Source: Nymphaea colorata
Lineage: Eukaryota > Streptophyta > Magnoliopsida > Nymphaeales > Nymphaeaceae
Direction of reading: 5' to 3'
DNA: 64,000 nt
Assembly: GCF_008831285.2 (NCBI RefSeq)
Contig: NC_045142.1
Span: forward strand, 18,229,354-18,293,353
Part shown: positions 50,813-62,230 of the stretch, piece by piece
Layout of the letters: each line of letters starts with the position of its first letter
Position numbering within the stretch: position 1 is the first letter of the stretch
Program-made: the position numbers and the translations under genes
Notes under the pieces: generated by a model
Database searches by the model: none
Told to the model about the DNA's origin: nothing
The model's input: the letters and a program-made list of their open reading frames with translations, nothing else

Positions 50813-53800
50813 TGTTAGGCACGTCACCGGTTGGGCTAGAAAGTCCGAACCAAGTACGTCCTAGTTCCTAGATCTTCTTGAGGTACTTGTCTAAAACCAA
50901 AAATCCTAAGTAATTAAAACAATTAATTTTACCCGGCCGGACAAACCCCGGCGCAAAACCCTTAGGAATGGAATTACAGGTGCGGAATACCCTTTTCCCA
51001 ATTCCTAACTACGGTCTGAACCTACTACAAAATTTCTACAGTGGGTTATAAGGCCGTACAAGCGCGAGCGATACAAGAGAACTTTCACAGCTCACTCAGG
51101 CAAACCATACAAACCACGACTAACGAGCAAACCACGCCCAACGGAAAACAAATGGGACGGTCGGCTCCTTGTGACCGTGTCTCGGGCAAGGGACCCTTGA
51201 GGTGCCACAGAGGGGAGCAAGGCCGAAGCCTGGGCTAATGCAGTAAAGAAAGTAAACTAATATGCTTCCTAAAAACACAAGCAAATAACACCCTCCCTCG
51301 TCTACAAGGGGAATGAGAAGACTTACTGGCCAAGGAGCTACCTTGGCTGCGCGAACAGGCCACGGGGTGAAAACCGATCCCCGAGCAATTCAGCTCACGG
51401 GCCGGCGTGGAGCGCGCGGCCTGGGACAGCCGCCTGCTGTCTGAGATGACTGGCGGGGTGCGCGGGCTGAGACGACCTGCTGCTGCCGATGTAGGGTCGG
51501 CGGGTAGCGCACGACTGGGCTGACGCCTGCTGTCGAACGCCGAGAGGACGAGCGACCGTCTGTCGCCTGTGATGCGCCTGCGCGTTGCGGGCGCGGCCGA
51601 AGGGGGCGAGGGCCCATAAGGCAATGCCTACCTGCCTGGCTGCGGGATTGGCTCGGCCAAGGCTGCTGACGGATGAGGGCCGTTGGTTGGGAGCTGGCCG
51701 AGGTGTTGGCCGGGATCGCTTAGCGCAAGGCTAACGCCGGCTGTGCCTAGTCCCTAACTAAGGCCAGCTTGTTTGGTGTGGCGGGGCTCTAAGGGACGGC
51801 TGGTCAAGGTAAGATGGGCTGAGGGCAGGGGTAGGTCGAGAGTGAATGTGGCTTAGGTGGGAAGATAGGTGACCTAGCTACGAGGTAGGTCAAGTGGGTT
51901 GGCTTCGGACTAGTGAGCCTAAGCTCGGGTCAAGGTCATTGGAGACCAAGAGGGAGATGGGTCCGACTAGAGGGTGGCTGCTACTGGACCAAGTTGATGG
52001 GTTCGGGTGAGCTCGGTTAGAAGGGACACTCGAGGTAGGCTCGAGTCAACTAGGCTAGGTCGAAAAGGGTTAAGGGTTGGACCAGATTACCTAATGGAGC
52101 TAAGTGAGGTTAAGTCAATCGGGTCTAGGTCTAAGTCAAGCAAGAGGAGTTGACCTAAGGGGAGAGGTGGCGCGCGAGGTAGCCTACTTGGGTTTGGTTT
52201 GACTTGGCTGGTCGAGCCAAGGGTGAGGCGCCAGATCTGTGCCACGTGGCAAGATCAAGGGCTGCAAGAGGGCGCAAGGGTAGACCCTAGCGAAAAGGAA
52301 GAGAAGGGATACCTTTTCCTAAAACTAAGGAAAGGTGGACTCGAGCTGGATGCGAGAGAGGAGGACGAGGGGCTAGGTGGCACTTGCGGTTCTCTCAAGC
52401 AGGGAGACGGTGACACGTGGAGCTGATGAAGGGCTGGGGTTTCTTGCGATATGAGGTGTCCTAGGAGGTGGAGAAGAATGGGGGACGAGGGCTAGAAACT
52501 AGGATCGACTCCTAAAGGTGAGGAGAGAAGAGGGGAAGTGGACTCGGTAGTGGTCTCGCGGTTGCTAGGTGGAAGCGAGGGAGAGGGACACGTGGCTGAC
52601 TCGGGATCGAGCTAGAGAGCTGGGGCTCGAGCTGGGTGTGACGTGGCTAAGTGAACACACCAGATGGGAACACGTGGCTGGATGGACGCCTAGGATTTCT
52701 AGCGACTAGGGATGAGACTCGATCAAAAGCAAGAGAGAAAGTTAAGGAGAAAGACAAGGGACGACTCCTACAAACTTGGGACACGAATTCTCGAGTTGAT
52801 CTCGAGTGGGACAGGTGGGTGCTGACGTGGAGATGGGGTTGAACTGGCTGGCTGGATGACTGACACCTGGACATGTGGACAGACGAGATGAAAAGCAAGG
52901 GGACTTACCCGGAATTGGCTGGCGGCCACGGTGGACTGCTCCAAGCTCGCTGGCGACTAGGGTTCACTCCTTTACCCGGAAGTCCGATTTACCCTTAATG
53001 AAACTAAGCGAAAACAAGAAGGTAGAAGGGCAGAACAGTCCTCGACTTCAAGGGCAATGGCGGACGCCAGAATTAGCAGCGCCGACCGGAATTGACCTCT
53101 TTTCCGGCGAGGCACCGTACTTGCAATCTAGCCGTCGGATTCCGCCCAAGTTACACCATTTTTCAGCTTTTCTTCGGGCGATCCTTTTAAGCCAGTTGTT
53201 ACTTTCTTTCCACGGCCAGATCCACGACTTTTGCTTGATTTTATATTTCTGGACCGAGGGTTCAAGGAGGAAGAAGCCGAGCCTTAATTCAATAATTCCT
53301 TGGCTCTTCCACCGATTGCTTTTATCTGACGTTCTCGGGTTGGTCTAAGCAATCGCCTAAGTGAAATGAGTCGAGTAAAAGGGCTTCTAGGACTGACTGA
53401 ACCAGAGATCTCAGCCCTGCTCTTGGGTATGCCAAGAGTAGAACCGGACTTGGAGATTTCGACCTTAGAAATTCCCCAACTCGATTCCCGTTTCACGCTA
53501 AGAGATCGTACGAACTAACCTTACGAACGCGTCCCGTTGAAGCCGAGGTCAGACCTGCGCCTTCAACCTTCCCTTCTCTGAAATCAGACTTTCAACTCCT
53601 TCGGGTGTAAGGAGAAGGCTCTGATTACAGGTTTAATCAAAACCAGTAGGGGGTACTTACGTGGTCAAGGGTGAATCCGCCGCCGGTGAGGAGGAGATCC
53701 GCCCGAGCCGTGCCTTTGGGCCTTCGTCGAAGACGCCGGTGCTCCAAAGCTCTTCAATGGAATAGAGATCGCCACGGGCCAAGGGGGCGCGAGAGGGAGA

Positions 53801-54348
53801 AGACGCCAAGTTCACACACACGGTGAAGAAGACAGGAGACTATAGAGTGATGGATTTCCACAAGGGAAGATGCTAACCTCGCGAGGAGGAGAGAGAGTGC
53901 TTGACTCCAAATGACTTCTATTTCATAATTCTCGATACATTGTACAAGGATCCAAAATTATTTATACTATCCCTATTTGGATCGTCCACAATCTGGACTG
54001 TATCCCCTACCCAATGACCCAATTACATTGGCGCCAAGCACAACCCGCTAGGCTAGGTCTAGACTTCAAATCCCTTTATTGACTTAAGCAATTCCGACTA
54101 AGACAAACGCTAGAAAGTAAACTCGGGCCTAGCGCCCAACACGTAAACTAAAGTTCAAGCCCTTGAGCCTTGTGAGCTCAAGGGGCGAACCTCGTGAGGG
54201 GACCCGCCCTCACTTCGGGTTTTGGGTGTAAGGGTTCGGTCTGGCTTGACCGAGCCATTGCCTAAGACGTTCTAGTCTTGGGGCGCCTCAAGAGCCGTGC
54301 GAACTAGACTCACTCGGGTTAGACTTATCTAACTCAACGAGCCCAACA
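50813..54348 (-). repeat. 3' LTR (3.5 kb) of a Gypsy chromovirus
   Basis: The plus-strand edges are TGTTAGGCACG (50813) and GAGCCCAACA (54348), the second just outside the pol C-terminus. It shares blocks with the sequence right of 56691: GCGATACAA...CTCACAGCTCACTCA.GCAAACCAT, and the GGAGCTAG...CACGGGGTGA region. The two differ markedly, so they either are old or belong to different subfamilies. Long open frames inside are not genes. Confidence 0.6.
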
Positions 54349-54376
54349 TTTGAATCAAGGACACCTTGAGTTTCTT

Positions 54377-56674
54377 TCAATTCAAGCACCGTTGATACCT
54401 AGTTGCTCCTCCCGCTGCAACTATCTCTGGCGCTTCCTTACTCTCCTTGGGACAGGCCTTGATACTTTGGAGAGATCGAGCCCACAGGTCGGAAGCCTTG
54501 CGCTTCCTCCGACTGGTCTCTGCTGGCTCGGCCTCTACTGGGTCTAGACCACTAGGCAGGTCCGTAACAGATTCCCCCTCCCAACCTTGCGCTTGTCCTC
54601 GAGCGCTAGAAGAGGGGAAGCGATGAACGATGGACCCGAATTCTTCCCAAGAAGTACCCCTGTCGGGTCCTTCCCATTCCACGAGCACCTCGTGCCTATA
54701 TCTGTGCTTTAGAATGCGATAAGGAGTAGGCAAATTGTCCGGTACTTGTTCTATCAGCGTGGGTACATCCCCTTGATGAGGCTTAAGCCTAGTAACATGG
54801 AATACGGGGTGCACCAATGCGGTTCTGGGGAGACCAAGTCTGTAGGAGGCCTTCCCTACCTTCTGCATCACTGGATATGGTCCATAATAACGAGGCGAGG
54901 CAGCAGTTTGGAATATGGCTGACCCATCAAGGATTTTTGCTTAAGAGGCAGTCTCTTAAGCCACACATAGTCGCCCACCTTAAATTCCCGGTCCTTCCTA
55001 CCCTTGTCATAGACTTGCTTCATGCGATTTTGCGCCTTAGCAATATTCTGTTTTAGAGACTCAAAAACCTCTTCTCTTGTGTGCAACTCACAGTCTACTG
55101 TATCATCTTCTGCTGTGCCTCCCTCATATCTTGGTATTGATGGAGGAGGAAACCCATAGACGCCCTCGTAAGGGGTCATGCCAGTCGATGAGTGTAGACT
55201 CGTGTTGTATGACCATTCTGCCCAAGGCAGATACTTGACCCAAGTAGATGGTCGTTTGCCTGCGAAGCACCGTAAGTAGGCCTCTAAGGACCGGTTGACT
55301 ATCTCGCTTTGCCCATCAGTTTGAGGGTGGTGGGCGGTACTGAAGTTCAACGTCGTTCCCATGTTCTTCATATATTCTTGCCAGAATGCGCTTAGAAATA
55401 TGGAGTCCCTGTCACAGACGACGGACTGTGGCATTCCATGCAATTTGCCGACATACTCATGATAGACGTTGGCCACAAGAGGCCCTTGGTACAATCTTGG
55501 CAAGGGGGCAAAGTGACTATACTTCGTGAGCCGATCCACGACAACTAACACAACCTCCTTTCCTTCTGAACGGGGCATGGCGTCAATAAAGTACATCGTG
55601 ACATCAGTCCACGGCCTGGTTGGTATTGGCAGATGGTTCAAATGTCCTGGAGGCTTGATTGCCTCGTACTTTTCCCTCTGGCAAACTACGCACTTCTTGA
55701 CATAGGCCTGTACTTCAGCCTTGATTCCTCGCCACCAGAATTGGGCCTTTATACGGCTCAGGGTCTTAGCGACCCCTTCATGACCTGCGGCTGGGGTGTC
55801 ATGAAAATGTTGCAGGAGTTCCTGCTTGAGCCCAGAGTCAGGAGGGACTACTGCCTTGTCCTTCTTGTATAAGATATTTCCCTTGACTGAATAGAAGGGA
55901 ATGGAAGCGGGGTTCTGCTGAACCGAATCTTGGATTAGCCTAAGAGACTGATCGTTTTACTGGTCAGGGTTAATCGATCCCAGATGTCCGTTTCCACCAC
56001 TGACAAAGTCATTAATTGTTCAGCCAAGCGGGAAAGAGAATCAGCCGCTTTGTTTTCAGGACCTTTCTTATATTCTATTTCAAAGTCATACCCCAAGAGC
56101 TTGGCTAGCCATCTTTGTTGAGTGGGGGTAGACACGCGCTGTTTAAGCATGTATTTCAAACTATTCTGATCGGTCCTGACTTTAAACTTGCGTCCAATCA
56201 AGTAGGGACACCATTTTTCCACCGCCATGACTATGGCAAGTAATTCTTTCTCATATGTCGAGAGAGGCTTGGCCCGACTAGTTAAGGCCTTCGACATATA
56301 GGCGATGGGGTGGTTGTCCTGCCCAAGCACTGCACCAACTCCGACTTCACATGCATCTGTATCTTCGTAAAATCGAGAAGAGTAAGAACCGGGGCAGTCA
56401 TTAGAGCTGCCTTTAGCTTCTCAAAGGCGACTCTTGACTTCTCAGTCCACGAGAAAGCTCCTTTTTTCAACATTTGGGTAAGGGGCTGTGCGATGATACC
56501 GTACCCCTGAATAAACCTTCTGTAGTACCCAGTCAATCCAAGAAATCCTCGTAGACTTTTGAGGTCCTTAGGCAGTGGCCATTTCTCCATGGCTTGCAAT
56601 TTTTCAGGGTCTGCCCGAACCCCGTCTTGAGACACAATATGTCCCAGGTATCCGATCGAAGATTGTCCAAACCT
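54377..56674 (-). pseudogene. Gypsy pol remnant: RT C-terminus, RNase H, integrase, chromodomain
   Basis: In order on the minus strand: RT thumb end (GYLGHIVSQDGVRADPEKLQ; LRGFLGLTGYYRRFI), RNase H (LSTYEKELLAIVMAVEKW; FKVRTDQNSLKYML; NKAADSLSR), H2C2 zinc finger (HDTPAAGH...KKCVVCQREKYEA), integrase core (VVVDRLTKYSHFAPL; VCDRDSIFLSAFWQ; TAHHPQTDGQSEIVNR with D, D and E), and a chromodomain-like C-terminus (YRILKHRYRHEVLVEWEGPDRGTSWEE). The chromodomain places it among chromoviruses. Frame changes occur near 54870, 55930 and 56300, so it is not functional. Confidence 0.9.
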
Positions 56675-56687
56675 GGCTCTGATACCA
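56675..56687 (-). other. primer binding site of the Gypsy element
   Basis: The minus strand reads ...CCCTACCA, ATT, TGGTATCAGAGCC, then switches directly into RT coding sequence (AGGTTTGGACAATC). The three-base ATT gap and CTACCA end are shared with the plus-strand element at 61423. Confidence 0.9.
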
Positions 56688-56690
56688 AAT

Positions 56691-58915
56691 TGGTAGGGTC
56701 TTGCCCGTGGCCGACCAAAGTCCTAAGCCGACGGCCGTGCCTACCCCCAAGATCACCTTGGACCAACCTGAAGACTTTCCTAGGACAAATCAAAACAAGG
56801 ACACTACCCAGTCGGACAGGAACTCCGACTTAAAAACCCAAAGTAGGAAGAGGAATATAAGAACGGCTATCCCAAACCAAAGCAACTCCTACTACATAAA
56901 ACTAAAAACTGTGAGGCTAGTACAATGCGGAAGCGATACAATTATTAAAACTCTCACAACTCACTCAAGCAAACCATCAATCCAAACCTAATCGAATCAA
57001 ACCACACCCACCCGTAGGAGGCTAGGTTGGCTAGAGGGCGTGTCTTCGGCTTGGAGCCTCCGAGGTACCTCTTTGCACAACGATGGCCGTAGCCGGGCTG
57101 AAAGCAAATACGAAAGCAAATACTACCACCCACGAAACTATAGGGGGAAGAGAGAGTACCGGCTAAGGCAAGCTTGGCGAAAGAAATCCAAAGCCACGAG
57201 GTGAGATTCCACACTCGGGCAATAGCAACAACACTAAGGAAGAGGCCGGGCGTGAGTAGGAGCTCCAAGGCTGAAGAGGCTTGCCGGTGGATGTAGTCAC
57301 TCCAAGAATCGCCCGTATGACAAGAATTGTCTAGGAGCTTCTTGGATGAACGCCGGTTGAAGTGAGGACCTGCTGGAATTCTCGCCGGAGGGTCGTCGGA
57401 AAGTATGCAGCAGCGGCCGGAGGTTGCCAGAGATGGCTAGTGCAAGACCCGCCGGTTCCAAGAATCTCAAGGATGCACTAGGCGGACTTCCTTGTGGACT
57501 AGGGTTGGAACCAACTAGGTGCATGGGCTTAGGTTGGACCAAGGTGGGCTTGGACAATCTAAGCTAGGCCTGGGCTAGGTGGGTCAACTATTGACTAAGC
57601 TTGAATTGGGCTGAGAATTGGACACGAGGTAGGTTAGGTGAGCTAGGTTCAAGGGTCCCAGTCTAGGTTCAAACAAATGTGGGTTCGTGGGTCAAAAGTC
57701 AACTCTTATAATGTAGGTAGGGTAGGTTTATAGGCATCTAAGCTAGGAAATGGAAATGGGAAATGAAGGGGAACTAGGGTAAAAACGGATGAGAGGAATG
57801 GGGCTGAGGTTTAGGAGGAGATCCCAAGGTGGAATCGGCCTCCTAGATTGTAGGGTGAGGTGGCGGTGAGGTGGAGGCTATCTCCCAAGTAATTAGGAGA
57901 GAAGCTAAGGGGATACGATGAGGTGTTAGGGTGAGGTGGCTGCCTGGTGATGAGGTGTGTGGCTGGGAGAGACTCTAGCTAAGGAGGAGGACACTTGGCC
58001 GGTTAGGAAGAGGGCTAATCCCTCAAATGTTGGCCACTCCAAGATTTAGGGGATTGAATCCCCAAAAGTATCTCCCAAAAGGAGATCGCCCCCAACAAAT
58101 GTGGGCCACTTGCAACAATTGTGGAAAGGGGGTGGCTCACTCCACTGGCTTTCTCTCTAATGCTCTAGATGTCCGCCACGTATAAAAGATGAAGGGTGGA
58201 GGTGGCGAAAGGCCCAAATGAGAAAACCCACTTACCTCAAGTGTAGGGCCGACCAAATGATCCCCAAATGCACCGGCGGTGAGGTGTACGCGTCTAGGAG
58301 GACCACCCTTTTGCCACACGTTTTCCCACTTGTGCCTACGTCAAATGTGGATGATCCTTTGCACGATTGTAGGAGATTAGATCCTCTGGCCGGAGCACCC
58401 AAATGTTGGCCGGAAAAAGAGCAGAGGTCACCGGAATTTCAGTTTTCCGGTGAGCCCAAAACTCCTCCGTTTTAAACCGGAATTGCTTCAAACTAGACCA
58501 ACCATTTCCTTTCTCTTGGGCGATGCTTCTTGTATGGTTTTCCTTACTTTTGCCCGCCCACAACACTGCTTTTAATCACTTTTTTTGATGCTAACCGGCT
58601 GGAATATCAGGCCTAAACCGAGGTCTAGACATATGGATTTTGAATAGATTCCGCCGATGGAAATTCACCAAATCGCTAGGGGAAAGCACGCACTCTTCAA
58701 GGTTTCCTTGTGATTTGTAAAAACGGGTTTGAAGTAAACTTCCACCGTTAAATTCAACCCCAACTCACGGGTTTATACCGTGGGAAAGAGCTGGTCTCTA
58801 AGGCCGAATCTTACCTCAAAACAGTCCAACAAAACTTCACAATTTGCCAAGGAAAGTTGTTGTACTAACCTTTCGCCGCTTGGTTCAATGTCGTCACCTT
58901 ACACCGCCCGCCTAG
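56691..58915 (-). repeat. 5' LTR (truncated) of the Gypsy chromovirus
   Basis: It starts TGGTAGGGTC beside the primer site. The first 700 bases share patches with the left LTR; beyond about 57.5 kb similarity is hard to follow by eye. The right limit is only approximate, set where the plus-strand hydrophilic frame begins. Confidence 0.5.
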
Positions 58916-61587
58916 TTGCCTAGTCGGAATGAGGTCCTCCCGTGGGCTGGTCTGGCCTTTAATCCTCCTTCATGTTCAAGGGAGATTGTACCTTTGACAG
59001 CCGGATGTGGAAGTGGGGAAAATCGTAGGCAAGGAGATCCTTTGCGCCAGGCACTTAGAAATCTTCTAGCCGGTTTACCTTGGGCGAGTGAGTTGAGAAG
59101 AGAAGAAGAATATCAAGACAAGGAGGAAGAATACCCTCGGTTTCGTGAGATGAAGGTGGGCGTCCAGGAAGGGGGCGACATTCCCCAAATGTGAGACGAA
59201 GTGAGGGAGAAGAGAAACGTGGAAGACAAGAGGCGCCGTGGGGAAGAAGAGACGAGCAATGGAAGTGACAATGAAACATCTTCAGGGTCCGATAATAGTG
59301 CAGAATTTTCCAATGATGAGGAATCTCAGTCGTGTAACCAAAGGAACGTCACTTCTAGCACACCACAAGCAGCATCCAATGGGAAAGGGCTACTAAGGAT
59401 TCTTCGATCCTTAACTTCTGTCAAGAAGGTGAAGGGCAATGATCAGCTAAATACCAACGCTGCTCCATCACCAAGAAGAACAGGCAATACAAGAACGTAT
59501 AGGCAGCTATATGCAACCAAGTATAGGCAGCTATATGCAACCAAACCGCCTAATCAAACTAAGCCCCACCAAAAGGACACATCCTGCATAAAAGGAGAAA
59601 CCACAAAGTCTTTAAAAATGGTAGAACCAAATTCTGAAAATGAAAATCAGAAACGAGCAGAGGAAAAGAGGAAAAGGTTGAGAAAGTGGGCACTACAGAG
59701 CCCAAAGTGGATAATAAAGCAATGTGTCAGGTTCTATCAAAGGGGTGTGAAGGAAAAGACAATCTAGACACATAACCTCTTGGTAAGACGATGCACCATG
59801 CCAAGGACGATGAGTCAATAGCATCATGGACCACCCAAGAAATTTTGGATGAAATTGATCACATATGTCAGGATTTCGATCTAACTTAGGAACCCTCACC
59901 TAGTGTGATCCAGTTGGTACCACAAGAAGATCAACTTAAGAGTGTAAGGCAGGAATCCAGTTCTACATCTGCACTAGGCCAAAAACAGGATGAGTCTTTA
60001 ATGTGTCAAGCTTCACCCATGGGAAAAAAGGAAGAACCTTATGAGCTTGAACCCCTTGAGCACATACTTCCGAATGATGTCAGGTACCAATTACAGGAAG
60101 TACTCATTCTAGATGGAAAAGGGCCCCTCGATAATGAAAACATAGGATCCAACTCCGGAGATGCCCCCATGGAGATGGAAGAAATTGGGCATCCCACCGA
60201 GGAAGAGAGTATGCGACCACCTCCTCTTCCTATCCAAGATAAAATAGAACCTAAGGAGCGTGGTACGAATTTGAATCTCTCAAAACCTCCCTGTACAAAG
60301 GCACGAATGAAGCTCCAACATTGGGAGACCCAAGAAATAGCAAGTGCAATTCCACGACAACCACAAGAGGGCCAAGTTTGTGGGTTGATCCGAACAAAAC
60401 CTAAAGAGGTCGCCAATTACCAAAGGCAAAAGAAGGGCCCTAGCAAACCCGGACTCGGGCAAAGAACTAAGCCACCCACTATTCGGGAATTGTTAGAAGA
60501 AGAAATCTTGGCTACATCAGATGCAATCCTCCCCGAGTCAGAAAGTGATAACATGAGCAGCTCGGAGGACCACCTTGACAGAATGGGCATCTACCCGAAC
60601 ATCAACCCAGGGAAACACCACTTCAACAAGGTAGATCGAGTAACCCTTAGTGCACAATCAGAACCATACGAATTCGAAGGGTATTCACGGGCCACCTTAG
60701 TATCTCCACAGCGTCAGATGCATCCTAAGGAGGGTGGCCACCATCCGTTCAGTAAATCAACTCTGGGACACTACATTGAAAAGCTTTACTCGGAGCGGTG
60801 GAGAGCTTATCAGTTTCCAGACTCTCCAAACTGCAGCCGAGAGTTGTGGAGTCCTTTCAGCCCACTTGGAACATGCACGTCAGAGTCACCCTTAGCCCAA
60901 GACTCTGAAAGAAGAAGCACAGTGAAGGCACATCGGGCTATAGCAAAGGATAAAGAACGATCACTAAGCATGGTGGAGCAAAAAGCTCCACGAACAGGCC
61001 GCAGACTGTGGCAAGCCCACGATCGTGGCAAGGTCACCCCACAGTTTGAGGGTACAGAAATGAGCAAACAGCTGCAAGGGCAGCATGGTATTTACATCGG
61101 GCAACTGCCTCGTGACTATGGTCCAGGGCAATCGCGACTCAGCCGAATGGAACGAAGAGATAGAATGACTCGGGCGATTACCAAGGTCTACTCTAGAGGC
61201 CCGAGAAGGTGTTTCCTCTACCCGAGAAACTCTTTAGAGGTGCTACCTAGAGACTATGGACCAAAGAGGAAACGGAAAAAAGAGAGTGGCTGCGAACAGG
61301 CTCACCAAAAGAAATCTTTGTTAAGAGCTTGGGCACAAGCTCCATTTCAGGAGGGTGGATCTGATACGCGTCAGCCTTCGACTTGGCCTAGAGCAGCCAC
61401 CTTGGACCGACTGATACCAAATCTACCAATTTGGTATCAGAGCCGCCTTGGAGAGCAACATTGGATTTCTGTTTTAGTAGCAGTTTTCGGTTTTCTGGAC
61501 TGTAACAGCCAGCCGCAGTATAACAGCGTTTCCAGGGCCAAACGAAGTCGGAATTGCCTCAAAATTGGTGGAGAGCTTCGTAATTAA
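58916..61587 (+). pseudogene. retroelement hydrophilic ORF, copy A
   Basis: This is a long, mostly open plus-strand frame interrupted by stops near 59192, 59765 and 59887. From about 59248 it matches copy B: SSGSDNSAEFSNDEES, RTYRQLYATK, PPNQTKPHQKD, SIASWTTQEILDEID, EEPSPSVIQLVPQEDQ, LEPLEHILPNDV, and NLSKPPCTKARMKLQHW. The protein is rich in Glu, Lys, Gln, Ser and Pro, with no zinc knuckle, protease or RT motif. Its N-terminal 110 residues differ from copy B and lack the FHA-like part, so the 5' end is rearranged. A 24-bp tandem duplication (59497-59520, 59521-59544) adds eight residues in frame. The frame runs through the primer-site sequence at 61432, so its end is not natural. Function unknown. 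Confidence 0.65.
61411..61444 (+). other. LTR end, primer site and 12-bp inverted repeat of the plus-strand element
   Basis: CTGATACCAAAT (61411-61422), CTACCA, ATTTGGTATCAG (61429-61440) form a perfect 12-bp inverted repeat with a 6-base loop. The right arm continues into the primer site TGGTATCAGAGCC (61432-61444). CTACCA, ATT and primer site are exactly as in the Gypsy copy at 56675-56696, read in opposite orientation. Only the last six bases of an LTR are recognisable. Confidence 0.8.
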
Positions 61588-62230
61588 ATCCTCTACAAAA
61601 GTTGTTTGAACCACCAACGAGATTCGGCCCAGAACTAGTCGTTTTTAACCCGTTATTGGCGAATTAAGCTATGCGGACAGAACCTATCCGTGTGACAGTC
61701 CGCCGGGAAGAACGCAAAGTTTCAGAAGCTTCCAGAGGTCAAATTGAGCTGAAATTTTGGGGGTAGTCAGATAACTACTCTAACTTAGTGCTGACCAAAT
61801 TTGAAGCCAAAATTCCCCCATTTGGTATTTTTGTGCATAGTCTTTTGACTGTCCTGAAAACAGTCTAAGACTGTGGATTGTGCACACCGCACAACCAAGG
61901 GTGCTTAAGCTCGAGGTGCGCTATCGAGGCGTCAGGCGGACGCGACAGTTTAGGCCTTAATTTTGGGCCCGGCTGAGAGCGAGAGTTAGCCACCGAGGCG
62001 CCAGGCGGGCGCGGTGACAGGCAGGACTAGTTTCTCCTCCCTTAGCACACACTGGACAGTAGCGTGACAGAGGAACCCGGGAACAATTGGGCAGTTCACA
62101 GTGTATTTTCGTTGCGATAGTTGGTTTTTATAGCAGTGTTGACAGTGTGGCCGTGTGCTTTATTTCAGCAGTAGCATAGGGTTGCTTTGAAAGTAGGAAT
62201 TTCTTTCGTAGTTTGGTTTGGTAGGAGTAG
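61445..62230 (+). other. 5' leader of the plus-strand retroelement
   Basis: A non-coding stretch between the primer site and the first ATG of copy B. It holds an imperfect direct repeat (CGAGGCGYCAGGCGGRCGCG at about 61926 and 61999). No open frame of note starts in it. Leaders of this size are usual in long plant Gypsy elements. Confidence 0.55.

Larger units (their letters stand above)
50813..58915 (-). mobile_element. internally deleted Ty3/Gypsy chromovirus
   Basis: Minus-strand order is right LTR segment (56691 to about 58.9 kb), primer site, partial pol, left LTR. Pol begins abruptly in the middle of reverse transcriptase, directly next to the primer site. Gag, protease and the first part of RT including the catalytic YVDD/YIDD region are gone. 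The right LTR seems truncated, since the left LTR's other end is not seen there. Confidence 0.75.

Noticed and set aside
51041-53496. Open frames within the left Gypsy LTR
   Set aside because: They lie wholly inside LTR sequence, differ in frame, and have no domain; Arg/Gly/Ser/Pro-rich by composition.
60039-60462. Minus-strand frames, repeated at 63408-63843
   Set aside because: They are the antisense of the duplicated hydrophilic plus-strand ORF, which explains their repetition.
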